NCBI GenBank assembly: GCA_947498985.1
Contig: CANMMF010000003.1
Coordinates: 124,001-188,000 of the forward strand
Direction: 5' to 3'
Length of the DNA: 64,000 nucleotides
DNA from: an uncultured Paracoccaceae bacterium
GTDB taxonomy: Bacteria; Pseudomonadota; Alphaproteobacteria; Rhodobacterales; Rhodobacteraceae
Each line of letters begins with the position of its first letter. The stretch's first letter is position 1. Under the pieces are notes generated by a model. That model saw only the letters and a list, made by a program, of their open reading frames with translations. It had not been told where the DNA came from and made no database searches. The position numbers were made by a program, and so were the translations under genes. Shown here one piece after another: positions 1 through 8,086 of the stretch.

Positions 1-212
1 ACGAGTCGATCCCGGAAGACAGCCGGCCGGCAAAGGAGCAGCCGTTTTACCACCTGCTCGCCGAGAATGATCAGAGCTTTTACGTGGCGTATGTGTCCGA
101 ACAGAACCTTGTGGCGGATTATTCCGGCGAACCGGTGGACCACCCCGATATCCCCGATCTCTTCGGGGCGTTCGAGGATGGCTCCTACGCGCTGCATTTC
201 CAGATGAACTGA
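1..212 (+). CDS. hspQ: Heat-shock protein HspQ / YccV-like, 3' part
   Basis: Only the last 69 codons are present; the start lies before the window. The reading frame carries the conserved core of the HspQ (YccV-like, hemimethylated-DNA-binding-domain) family: the SIPEDSRPAKEQPFYHLL stretch, then YVAYVSEQNL and SGEPVDHP. In Enterobacteria HspQ is a small cytoplasmic heat-shock protein that acts as a specificity factor for Lon protease and affects DnaA stability. That role is known for the family and not shown here. The gene ends 26 nt before a hairpin terminator facing the convergent threonine aldolase gene. Confidence 0.88.
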   Translation, partial: ESIPEDSRPAKEQPFYHLLAENDQSFYVAYVSEQNLVADYSGEPVDHPDIPDLFGAFEDGSYALHFQMN

Positions 213-235
213 CGCGCGCCTGCGCGTACCTCGTA

Positions 236-266
236 AAGCAAGGGCGGACGCGTGCCGCCCTTTTGC
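236..266. terminator. Terminator between convergent hspQ and threonine aldolase genes
   Basis: A GC-rich inverted repeat (GGGCGG / CCGCCC around an ACGCGTG-like loop) flanked by A-rich sequence on the left and TTTTGCTT on the right. It lies between two converging genes and could serve both directions. Confidence 0.65.
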
Positions 267-292
267 TTGTCCGGCAGGCCGGCCGTGAAGGC

Positions 293-1384
293 TCAGCCGG
301 TCCGGGCCGCGCCCGACAGCACCGCGCCCGTCATTGCGACAAACCGGTCGACCGCCGCCTCTGTCATGCTCCAGTCGCAGACCAGCCGCGCCGGGATCAG
401 GCCGTCCTCGGGGCCGCTCATGTCCCCCCAGGGATGGAAGATCGCGCCTTGCCGCAACAGCTCTTTCTGCGCATGGCGGGGCAGCCGCGCAAAGAGCATG
501 TTGCCATGGGTCGCGTTCTGCATCTCGACGCCCAGTGCCTCCAGCCCGGCGCGCAACCTGTCTGCCCGCGCATTGGCGCGCGCGGCCAGATCGCGCCAGA
601 GATCGTCCTGCAGATAGGCCTGCATCTGTGCGGCCAGATAGCGGTGCTTGGAGAAAAGATGCGCGCCGCGCTTGCGCCGATGCTCGAAGCCGCGGGCCTT
701 GGCCTGGTCGAAAAACAGCACCGCCTCGGCGCCCATCAACCCGTTCTTGGTGCCGCCGAACACCGCCACATCGACGCCCGCCTTCCAGGTCATCTCGGCC
801 GGTGTGCAGCCCAGCCGGACGCAGGCATTGGCAAAGCGCGCGCCGTCCAGATGCACCGGCAACCCGTAAGCGCGCGCCACGTCGCAAAGCGCCGTCAACG
901 CCTCGAGCGAATAGACCGTGCCGTCCTCGGCCACATTGGTGATCGAAACCGCGCCGCGGTCGGGCCCGTGCACGCCGCGGTTCTCCTCCCCCTCGATGGC
1001 CGCGCGCAGGGCGTCGGGCCGCATCACCGCGCCCTCGGGCACAAGCGTCAGCTTGGCGCCACCGGTGTAGAATTCAGGCGCATTGCACTCGTCGGTATGG
1101 ATATGCGCAAGCTCGGAGCAAAAGATCGTCTGATAGGGCAGGCTCAGCGTCGACAGCGCCAGCACATTCGCGGCGGTGCCGGTCGCGGTGAGGAAGACCG
1201 CGGCATCCGGCGCCTCGAAAAGCCTGCGCAACCCGTCGCAAACCTCTTGCGACAGATCATCGGCCCCGTAACTCGGGACATAGCTGTCATTGGCGCGGGC
1301 CAGCGCCTCCAGCACCTGCTGCGGCACCGGTCCGCCATTGTCGGAGGCGAAATTGAGCGCGGGCTCGGGGTTGTGGTCCTTCAT
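293..1384 (-). CDS. Low-specificity L-threonine aldolase family PLP enzyme
   Basis: A 363-residue fold-type I PLP enzyme of the beta-eliminating lyase / threonine aldolase family, which cleaves L-threonine or L-allo-threonine to glycine and acetaldehyde. Visible are the N-terminal NFASDN box typical of the family, the HLDGAR aspartate motif near residue 180 that contacts the cofactor, and FGGTKNG near 213, whose lysine should form the Schiff base. The start chosen (MKDHNPEP) lies just after the upstream YcgN-like gene. The longer frame to 1489 would run through that gene. It is the last gene of a leftward group with ribF and the YcgN gene, 10 nt after the YcgN stop. Substrate preference cannot be read from the sequence. 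Confidence 0.88.
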   Translation of the reverse strand: MKDHNPEPALNFASDNGGPVPQQVLEALARANDSYVPSYGADDLSQEVCDGLRRLFEAPDAAVFLTATGTAANVLALSTLSLPYQTIFCSELAHIHTDECNAPEFYTGGAKLTLVPEGAVMRPDALRAAIEGEENRGVHGPDRGAVSITNVAEDGTVYSLEALTALCDVARAYGLPVHLDGARFANACVRLGCTPAEMTWKAGVDVAVFGGTKNGLMGAEAVLFFDQAKARGFEHRRKRGAHLFSKHRYLAAQMQAYLQDDLWRDLAARANARADRLRAGLEALGVEMQNATHGNMLFARLPRHAQKELLRQGAIFHPWGDMSGPEDGLIPARLVCDWSMTEAAVDRFVAMTGAVLSGAARTG

Positions 1385-1394
1385 CTGTGCCCTT

Positions 1395-1865
1395 TCACGT
1401 CGGTTCCTCGATGATGTGGTCTTCCCAATCCGCCTCGTCCACCTCGAATTCCGGCACCGTGCGGCTTTGCATCGACACACCGGCGTCATGAACGCTCTCG
1501 GGCGAGCCGGAGATCAGCGGGTGCCAGCCGTAAAGCGGCTTGCCCTGCCACAGCAGCTTGTAGGCGCAGGTTTCCGGCATCCAGTAGAGATTGCGTTCGA
1601 GGTTGGTGGCATTGAGCACGATGCATTCCGGCACAAACTGGTGGCGGATCGGATATTGCGCGCAACGGCAGCTGGTGTCGTCAAAGAGCCTGCAGGCGAC
1701 ACGGGTCAGGGCCACTTCGCCGGTCTCTTCATCCTCAAGCTTGTTGAGACAGCATTTGCCGCAGCCGTCGCAAAGCGCCTCCCATTCGGCGCGGCTCATC
1801 TTGGCAAGCGGCTTGGTCTCCCAGTAGCGCGGGGGCAGGCCATCGGAGGCAATCGGCGCGGTCAT
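1395..1865 (-). CDS. YcgN/UPF0260 family cysteine-cluster protein
   Basis: A 156-residue cytoplasmic protein with the family's cysteine cluster: LCDGCGKCC near residue 31, then further cysteines in CRLFDDTSCRCAQYP and PETCAYKLL. Such clusters (zinc- or iron-binding type) define UPF0260/YcgN; no biochemical role is established. The ATG overlaps the ribF stop (ATGA, 1862-1865), so it is translationally coupled to ribF. The length matches the family (about 150). Confidence 0.85.
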   Translation of the reverse strand: MTAPIASDGLPPRYWETKPLAKMSRAEWEALCDGCGKCCLNKLEDEETGEVALTRVACRLFDDTSCRCAQYPIRHQFVPECIVLNATNLERNLYWMPETCAYKLLWQGKPLYGWHPLISGSPESVHDAGVSMQSRTVPEFEVDEADWEDHIIEEPT

Positions 1866-2794
1866 AGCGCGCCCAGCAACTGGCGGGCGCGGGCGCAATC
1901 GGCGTCCATCTGGGTGATCAGCGCCTCGAGACTGTCAAACGTCTCTTCGCCGCGCAGGTAATCGACCAGCGCAACCGAGAGCGTGGTGCCGTAAAGATCG
2001 CCGGAAAAATCGAAAAGGAACGTCTCGATATTGGGCAGGTTCTCTCCGAACATCGGCCGTGTGCCCACCGACGCCGCGCCGTGATAGCTGCCCCTGTGCG
2101 GCCCGTCCTCGATATCGACGATCACCGCGTAGACGCCAAATCGCGGCGGGTGCAGCCCGTCGATGGACATGTTGGCGGTGGGATAACCCAGCTCACGCCC
2201 GCGCTGTTCGCCGCCGATCACGTCGCCTTCGATTCGGTGCCAATGGCCCAGAAGCGCCGCGGCATCGCGCGGGCGGCCGTCGCTCAGCGCCTGCCGGATC
2301 GCGGTCGAGGAGACCTGAACCCCGTCCTGCGCCATCAGCTCGGCCACCGCCACGCCAAAGCCCATCTCGGCCCCGAACCGCTGCAGGTCGGTGACGTCGC
2401 CCGCGCGGCCCTTGCCGAAACAGAAATCCGCCCCCACCACCACATGCCGCAACCCCAGCCCGTCGCACAGCACGCGCCGGGCAAATTCCTCGGGCGTGAG
2501 AGAGGCCATCGCATGGTTGAAATTCAGCTGGTAAAGACGCTCCACCCCCAGCTTGGCCAGCCGCGAGGCGCGCGCCGCCGGGCCCATCAGCCGGAAAGGC
2601 TCCGCGTCGGGGGCGAAAAACTCCCGCGGATGCGGCTCGAAGGTAACGACGCCCAAAGGCGCGTCGGGGGCCGCGGCGCGGGTCTGCTCGATCACCGAGC
2701 GGTGCCCCAGATGTACCCCGTCGAAATTGCCGATGGCCGCCGTGGCGCCGCGGTCCGCATCGGCCACGAATTGATGATCGCGTATGATCCGCAT
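1862..2794 (-). CDS. ribF: Bifunctional riboflavin kinase / FAD synthetase
   Basis: A 310-residue enzyme that phosphorylates riboflavin to FMN and adenylylates FMN to FAD. The N-terminal nucleotidyltransferase domain has the GNFDGVHLGHR signature at residues 22-32. The C-terminal flavokinase domain has GRELGYPTANM near residue 195 and ends with the usual LRGEETFDSLEAL region. The start at MRIIRDHQF was chosen because it sits immediately before the nucleotide-binding strand, whereas the longer frame is arginine-rich shadow. It overlaps the YcgN gene by four bases and follows the MocR-type regulator gene on the same strand by 10 nt, suggesting one leftward transcript. Confidence 0.95.
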   Translation of the reverse strand: MRIIRDHQFVADADRGATAAIGNFDGVHLGHRSVIEQTRAAAPDAPLGVVTFEPHPREFFAPDAEPFRLMGPAARASRLAKLGVERLYQLNFNHAMASLTPEEFARRVLCDGLGLRHVVVGADFCFGKGRAGDVTDLQRFGAEMGFGVAVAELMAQDGVQVSSTAIRQALSDGRPRDAAALLGHWHRIEGDVIGGEQRGRELGYPTANMSIDGLHPPRFGVYAVIVDIEDGPHRGSYHGAASVGTRPMFGENLPNIETFLFDFSGDLYGTTLSVALVDYLRGEETFDSLEALITQMDADCARARQLLGAL

Positions 2795-2804
2795 GGATCT
2801 TCGG

Positions 2805-4274
2805 TTAGCCGCCCTGTGACCCGGGTGCAAGCGCCTCTGCGATGCGGCCGACCCCGTCCGCGATGCGTTCCGACGCAATCGAGCTGTAACCCAGCCGGTA
2901 GTAGTTGCGCGGCGGGGTCGGACCGGCAAAGAACGGGCCGCCCGGTTCGATCAGAACGCTGCTTGCCCGCAGCTTGCGCGCCAGATCGTCGGCGTCGACG
3001 CCCGGAGGGGCCTGCATCCAGACCGACGATCCGCCATGTGCACCCTTGCCTGCGATCTCCAGACCATGTGCGGCGATGGCCGCTTCCATGACCTGCCGCC
3101 TTTCGCCCAGAATGCGGCTCATCCGGCGGATCAGCGCATCGTAATGGCCAAGGCTCAGGAAATAGGCGGCGGTGCGCTGGATATGCCCGGGCGGATGCCG
3201 CAGCACCGACGCGCGCAGCGCCCGCGCCTCGGCAATGAAGGGCGCCGAGCCCACCAGATAACCAAGCCGGAGGCCGGGAAAGAGCGATTTGGAGAACGAC
3301 CCCACATAGATCACCCGCCCGTCCTCGTCGAGGCTTTTCAGCGCCGGGGAAGGCGGGCGCAGGAACGACATCTCGAACTCGTAATCGTCCTCCACGATCA
3401 GCGCGCCGATCTGGGCCGCGCGTTTCAAAAGCGCCGTGCGCCGCCCGCGCGGCAAGGTGGCGGAGGTCGGGCATTGATGGCTCGGCGTGGTGAAGATCAC
3501 CTGCGTGTCATCGGGCACCGCGTCCGGCGGCAGGCCTTTTTCATCCACCGCGACGGAGGTGATCCTGGCATCGGAATGGCGCAGCAGCGCGCGCAGGTCC
3601 GGATAACACGGATCCTCGATGGCCACGCGCCGTCCGCGCGCCAGCAATTGCGCGGCAAGCCAGAGCGCGTTCTGCGCGCCCAGGGTCACCAGGATCTCGT
3701 CCGGCGCGGCGAGGATGCCGCGGCGCGGCAGGGTGTGGCGCGCGATGAAGGTCACAAGCTCCGGATCGTCCATCGAGAACTGGTCCTGCGCGAGCGTGTT
3801 GAAGTCCTTCGCCCCCAGCGCCTGCATCGCGCAGAGCCGCCAGTTGGCGTGGTCGAAAAGCTTCGGATCCGCCTGTCCGTAGATGAATGGGTAGCGAAAC
3901 TGCGCCCAGTCGGCGGGCTTTTCCAGACGCCGCGCATCGGTAAAGCGCTGCGACAGCGCGGCGGACCAGTCGACCCGGTCGTTGCGCGGCGCCAGCGGCC
4001 CGAAATCCGGCGGCTCCGGGGCGTTTTCAGAGACGAAATAGCCCGACCGGCCACGCGAGGTCAGGTAGTCATTGGCCAGAAGCTCGGTATAGGCGAGCGT
4101 CACGGTGATCCGGCTGACGCCCAGATGCTGCGCAAGACGGCGGGTCGAGGGCAGCTTTTCACTGCGGCGGAACCGGCCCGACAGGATGCCTTCGGCGACC
4201 ATCTGCTGAATGCGCGCCTGCAGGGTGCCCTGTGTGTTGGGCGCAAGGTGAAACGTCTCGACAGGGATCGCCAT
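2805..4274 (-). CDS. MocR/PdxR-type GntR regulator with aminotransferase domain
   Basis: 489 residues combining an N-terminal GntR winged helix (about residues 12-80; LPSTRRLAQHLGVSRITVTLAY is the recognition region) with a full aminotransferase fold. The PLP lysine is expected in VGSFSKSLFPGLRLGYLV near residue 325. MocR proteins bind PLP or PLP adducts and control vitamin B6, GABA, taurine or ectoine genes; which of these applies is not evident here. The product starts 147 nt from the divergent FAD oxidoreductase gene, so it may control that promoter, or its own operon with ribF. The nearest B6 gene (pdxJ) is about 30 kb away. Confidence 0.9.
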   Translation of the reverse strand: MAIPVETFHLAPNTQGTLQARIQQMVAEGILSGRFRRSEKLPSTRRLAQHLGVSRITVTLAYTELLANDYLTSRGRSGYFVSENAPEPPDFGPLAPRNDRVDWSAALSQRFTDARRLEKPADWAQFRYPFIYGQADPKLFDHANWRLCAMQALGAKDFNTLAQDQFSMDDPELVTFIARHTLPRRGILAAPDEILVTLGAQNALWLAAQLLARGRRVAIEDPCYPDLRALLRHSDARITSVAVDEKGLPPDAVPDDTQVIFTTPSHQCPTSATLPRGRRTALLKRAAQIGALIVEDDYEFEMSFLRPPSPALKSLDEDGRVIYVGSFSKSLFPGLRLGYLVGSAPFIAEARALRASVLRHPPGHIQRTAAYFLSLGHYDALIRRMSRILGERRQVMEAAIAAHGLEIAGKGAHGGSSVWMQAPPGVDADDLARKLRASSVLIEPGGPFFAGPTPPRNYYRLGYSSIASERIADGVGRIAEALAPGSQGG

Positions 4275-4420
4275 CCGGGCAGGTTAATGTGGTCTTACGA
4301 GATGTGCAAATTGGCCTTAGCTCCGGGTGCTCCTGCGCCGAGGGTGTTGCGCGCGCCTTGCGCCTTGGGCTTCCCGCGCCGCGCGCTATACTGCCCCCTG
4401 GCATCAGACAGGAGACCGCC

Positions 4421-6034
4421 ATGGAGAGCTTTGCCGCAGATCTGGCCACGATGGTGCGCACGCCGCTTGACGACGGGCATGTGCGCGCGTTGCGGCGGGC
4501 CGGGACCGAGCGGCAGGTGCGTGCGGGCGAGGTGCTGCAGCAGGGTGGCGCGCCGATGCATGCCTTCTTTTACCTGACAGATGGCGAGCTGGAGGCGGTC
4601 GAGCCGCTGACCGGCGAGCGTTACGGCGACGCGACGCTTGGTCCGACGCAGTTTTACGGAGAGCTCAACTTTCTGACCGGCGGTGTGTCCTTCATGGGGT
4701 GCCGGGCGGTGATCGACAGCACGGTAATCGAGGTGCCGCGCGACAGGATGCTGCAGCTGATGTCCGAAATCCCCGAAATGTCCGACATTGTCGTGACAGT
4801 TTTTGCCGCACGGCGCCGCAGGATCGTGGAGACGCAGGAGGGCGGTCTGACCCTTGTCGGGCTGGACCAGTCGCGGGATCTGCGGCGCATCGCGGCCTTT
4901 GCCAGCCGCAACCGTCTGCCTTGGCGCGAGCTGCCGCTCGACAGCGATGAGGCCCGCGCGCTGGCGCAGACCTGTGGCGAAAAGCCGGGCCTGCCGATGG
5001 TTGTGCTGGACCGGCAGACCGCGCTTACCGATGCGACGCCGGGCGATCTTGCCCGGATCCTGGGGCTCGATCTGGCGCTGGAGGACGGCACCGAAATGGA
5101 CGTGCTGATCGTCGGCGCGGGGCCTGCGGGTGTCTCGGCGGCGGTCTATGCGGGGGCCGAGGGCCTCTCGGCGCTGGTGCTCGAGGATATCGCCATCGGC
5201 GGGCAGGCGGGCACCTCCAGCCGGATCGAGAATTACATGGGCTTTCCCACCGGTATCTCCGGCGCAGATCTGGTCGGGCGCGGCGAAATCCAGGCGCTGA
5301 AATTCGGCACCCGCTTTGCGATGCCCCGCCGGGCCGTCGCGCTGGAAAAGACCGAGACCGGGTTCTGCGCCACGCTGGACAACGGCGTGCGCACGCATGC
5401 GCGGTCGGTGATCGTGGCGACGGGTGTGCAGTACCGGCGCATGCCGCTCGACCGGCTGGAGGAGTTCGAAGGCGCGGGCATCTACTATGCCGCCACCGAG
5501 ATCGAGGCGCGGTTTTCGCGCGATGCGGAGGTTGCGGTGATCGGCGGCGGCAATTCGGCGGGGCAGGCGGCGATGTATCTGTCGCGCTCGGCCCGGCATG
5601 TACATGTGCTGGTGCGCGGCCCGTCGCTTGCCAGTTCCATGTCGGATTACCTGCTGTCGCGGTTGCAGGCCGATCCCGGCATCACCATCCACACCCGCAC
5701 GGAGGTGACCGAACTGCACGGGGAGGCCGCACTCGAGGGTGTGACGATCTGCGACAAGACCTCCGGCCAGGACTGGCGTCTGAAGACCCGCGGGCTGTTC
5801 ATCATGGTCGGCGCCGCCCCCAATACCGACTGGCTGAGCGGTCTGGTGGCGCTGGATGACAAGGGGTTTGTGAAAACCGGCGAAGAGGTCGGCGCCGACA
5901 GCCCCTATGGCACGTCCGAGCCGGGGATCTTTGCCGTGGGCGACGTGCGCGCGGGCTCTGTCAAACGGGTCGCCAGCGCTGTGGGCGAAGGCTCCGTCGT
6001 GATCTCGAAGGTCTGGCAGCACGTGCACGATTAA
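4421..6034 (+). CDS. Cyclic-nucleotide-domain / glutaredoxin-like / thioredoxin-reductase-like fusion
   Basis: A 537-residue three-part protein. Residues about 15-130 form a CRP-like cyclic-nucleotide-binding domain (FYLTDGELEAVEPLTGE, then YGELNFLTGG). About 145-215 look like a glutaredoxin-type fold without a CXXC (GLPMVVLDRQTALTDATPGD). From about 225 a pyridine-nucleotide-disulfide oxidoreductase fold follows, with FAD site VGAGPAGVSAAVYA, NADPH site VIGGGNSAGQAA and C-terminal GIFAVGDVRAGSVKRVASAVGEG. The active-site CXXC of true thioredoxin reductase is absent; the equivalent position reads YYAATEIE. The start has an AGGAG box a few bases upstream. It probably reduces something other than thioredoxin, or does so through a partner. 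It is divergent from the MocR-type gene. Confidence 0.87.
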   Translation: MESFAADLATMVRTPLDDGHVRALRRAGTERQVRAGEVLQQGGAPMHAFFYLTDGELEAVEPLTGERYGDATLGPTQFYGELNFLTGGVSFMGCRAVIDSTVIEVPRDRMLQLMSEIPEMSDIVVTVFAARRRRIVETQEGGLTLVGLDQSRDLRRIAAFASRNRLPWRELPLDSDEARALAQTCGEKPGLPMVVLDRQTALTDATPGDLARILGLDLALEDGTEMDVLIVGAGPAGVSAAVYAGAEGLSALVLEDIAIGGQAGTSSRIENYMGFPTGISGADLVGRGEIQALKFGTRFAMPRRAVALEKTETGFCATLDNGVRTHARSVIVATGVQYRRMPLDRLEEFEGAGIYYAATEIEARFSRDAEVAVIGGGNSAGQAAMYLSRSARHVHVLVRGPSLASSMSDYLLSRLQADPGITIHTRTEVTELHGEAALEGVTICDKTSGQDWRLKTRGLFIMVGAAPNTDWLSGLVALDDKGFVKTGEEVGADSPYGTSEPGIFAVGDVRAGSVKRVASAVGEGSVVISKVWQHVHD

Positions 6035-6318
6035 GCGCGCCTGCGCGGGGTTTGGGCGGTCGGAGGTGCCTGGCGCGCGCGGGCGTCACGGGCCCGCCCG
6101 CTGCGCAGTGGTGCCGCAAGCAGGACCGCCGCAAAGGCCAACGGCACGGCGCAACCCGCATCGCAGCCACCGCGTGCACAGCCTCCTTTTGCCGCAAAGT
6201 AAGGGATACCGTACTCCCGATCCGGCGCGGGCTTCCCTAAGGTCATTCCATCGACACACGACCCTTTTCACCACGCACTTCATTCAGACCAAATTTCCGT
6301 TTTGCATTGGGGCATTTC

Positions 6319-6819
6319 ATGACCGACCTATTTCCAGCCACCCTGGGCGCCGACGTTATCCGGTTTCTCGGGGTGCTTGGGTTTCTTGGCTATGTGGGGC
6401 TGTATTCCTGCCTCTCGCTTCGCATCCTGCACAGTGACAGCATCCTCTATTTCGCCGGAAACATCGCCGCGGCCTCGCTGGTGCTGATCAGCCTGACGCA
6501 GGATTTCAACCTTGCCGCCGCGATGATCCAGGTGTTCTGGATCGCCATGGGCATTCCGGCCATTCTTTTGCGGCTGCGCCGCCGCCGGTCAGACAGGATC
6601 GCCGCCGAAGCCGCCGAGCGGGTGCGCATGGCCAAGCTGGCCGCAGGCGCACGCCCCGACATGCTGCGCGTCAGTCGAGCGAGCCCAGCGGCGGCAGAAG
6701 ATCGCCGCACACCAGCCGTGTCAGAATGCCTCGTATTGGGCGACGCGTGGAAACTGGAAACAGGATACGGTCGCGCAGCCAAGGAAGCGCCCTACTGTCG
6801 GACTGGTACTGCGGCGTAA
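6319..6819 (+). CDS. Small membrane protein, CBU_0592-like
   Basis: Residues 1-90 form a compact membrane module: two to three hydrophobic helices with LGVLGFLGYVGLYS and LYFAGNIAAASLVLISL, followed by a basic RLRRRRSD stop-transfer end. This matches the CBU_0592-like family of about 85-100 residues, of unknown function. The frame stays open to 166 residues, but its last third is low in hydrophobicity and runs antisense through the 3' end of the convergent monooxygenase gene (6671-6819). A TTG at 6307 is an alternative start. The 284 bases upstream hold no recognisable gene. Confidence 0.72.
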   Translation: MTDLFPATLGADVIRFLGVLGFLGYVGLYSCLSLRILHSDSILYFAGNIAAASLVLISLTQDFNLAAAMIQVFWIAMGIPAILLRLRRRRSDRIAAEAAERVRMAKLAAGARPDMLRVSRASPAAAEDRRTPAVSECLVLGDAWKLETGYGRAAKEAPYCRTGTAA

Positions 6820-7849
6820 AGAGCCGGCTGACCAGCTGATAGGAGCGCACATGCCAGCGCCGCGCCTGCGCATACAGCCGGGCGGCGGTCTGCACATCCC
6901 CCGAAGCCGCCCGCAGCGCCCGTGCCAGCGCCAGCGCATCCAACAGCGCCATGTTTGCGCCTTGGCCCAGCTGCGGGCTCGCGCGGTGCGCGGCATCGCC
7001 GATATGGATCACCCCGCCTGAGACCGGGCGCATCAGCGTGCCGTGGCTGTAGCGGGCCATGGTCATCTGCGCGGAATCGGTGACCTGCGCGGCAAACGGC
7101 GCGAAGTCGGGCCAGAGCGCCTCGGCCTCGTGCCGCCAGACCGTGAGGCCTTTCTCAAGCCAGGTGCTGTGGGATTGCGCGGGCAGGGACCAGAAGATCG
7201 CCGTCTTGAGACCGCTCTGCCCCGGCAGCTTGCCAATGGGCAGCACACCCAGCATGCGGTCGGCGCGGCGGTAGACCTGGCGCAGCTCGTTGCGCCGGAG
7301 CGGTGTGTCCTCGGGCCAGTCCACCGTGGCCCAGAGCGCGCCATAGCCAAGCGGGCGCGCGGCAAGCGGCGACAGAACGGATCCGGCCCCGGTGGCATCG
7401 ACCACCATGTCGAACGGGCCCGCGGCGGACCCGTCCTCGAACGTCATGCGTCCGGCTTCGGCCCGGGCCACCGGATGCGAGGGCACGATCTCGACACCGG
7501 CCTGCTCTGCGGTGCCCAGCAACGCGTCGAAGAGCGCCGCGCGGTGGATCGCGAGACCAAAGCGCGGATCGCCCGGCGCGTCATAGCTCACATCGAGCAC
7601 CCGGCGGCCGCTATCGGCCTCGCGCCCGACCATGCGGTGCACGCGGTTGCCCAACGCCGCGGCGGCAACGTCCGCGCCAAGCTCCGCCAGCACGGCCTGC
7701 CCGACCGGCTGGATCACCAGACCGGAGCCCACCGGCGCGGGTTTGTCGAACCGGTCGAAGACGCGCACCCTGTGACCGTCCTGCGCCAGCGCGGTGGCGA
7801 GTGCCAGACCGCCGATCCCCGCGCCCGCTATGCCGATCTCAAGTGTCAT
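6671..7849 (-). CDS. FAD-dependent aromatic-ring monooxygenase family protein
   Basis: A 392-residue flavoprotein of the PHBH/UbiH/salicylate hydroxylase type. It has the N-terminal GAGIGGLALATALA dinucleotide site, a middle VVDATGAGS element, and the second FAD motif GDAAHRASPQLGQGANMALLDALALA near residue 290. The start at MTLEIGIAGAG puts the beta-alpha-beta FAD site at the N-terminus as expected; the extended frame to 7894 adds an unlikely cysteine-rich leader. Substrate is unknown and no catabolic genes adjoin it. Its 3' end overlaps the convergent small membrane protein gene by 149 bases. Confidence 0.85.
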   Translation of the reverse strand: MTLEIGIAGAGIGGLALATALAQDGHRVRVFDRFDKPAPVGSGLVIQPVGQAVLAELGADVAAAALGNRVHRMVGREADSGRRVLDVSYDAPGDPRFGLAIHRAALFDALLGTAEQAGVEIVPSHPVARAEAGRMTFEDGSAAGPFDMVVDATGAGSVLSPLAARPLGYGALWATVDWPEDTPLRRNELRQVYRRADRMLGVLPIGKLPGQSGLKTAIFWSLPAQSHSTWLEKGLTVWRHEAEALWPDFAPFAAQVTDSAQMTMARYSHGTLMRPVSGGVIHIGDAAHRASPQLGQGANMALLDALALARALRAASGDVQTAARLYAQARRWHVRSYQLVSRLFTPQYQSDSRALPWLRDRILFPVSTRRPIRGILTRLVCGDLLPPLGSLD

Positions 7850-8086
7850 CCCGCCACAAAAGCGGCAAGCGCGCGTGACGTCCACGCGGCGCATTGACCC
7901 GGTCCGATCCCCTCTGGACGGGCTTGCGGCACGGGCCTATAACCGCGCCCATGATGTCACGTTTCGCCATCATCATTCGAATTACATGCCCGGCGCTCTG
8001 ACAGATCGAGCCGCCGGGACAAGGCGTATGGACACCGCGCCGCCCCCCACACCCATCGCCTGACCGAGTTTTCAAGGACACATCCC

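Noticed and set aside
2081-3091. 336-residue plus-strand frame over ribF and the MocR gene
   Set aside because: Antisense to two well-supported genes, without recognisable motifs.
4295-6028. 577-residue open frame on the minus strand
   Set aside because: Antisense shadow of the TrxR-like gene; His/Arg-rich, no family pattern, typical of GC-rich third-codon-position effects.
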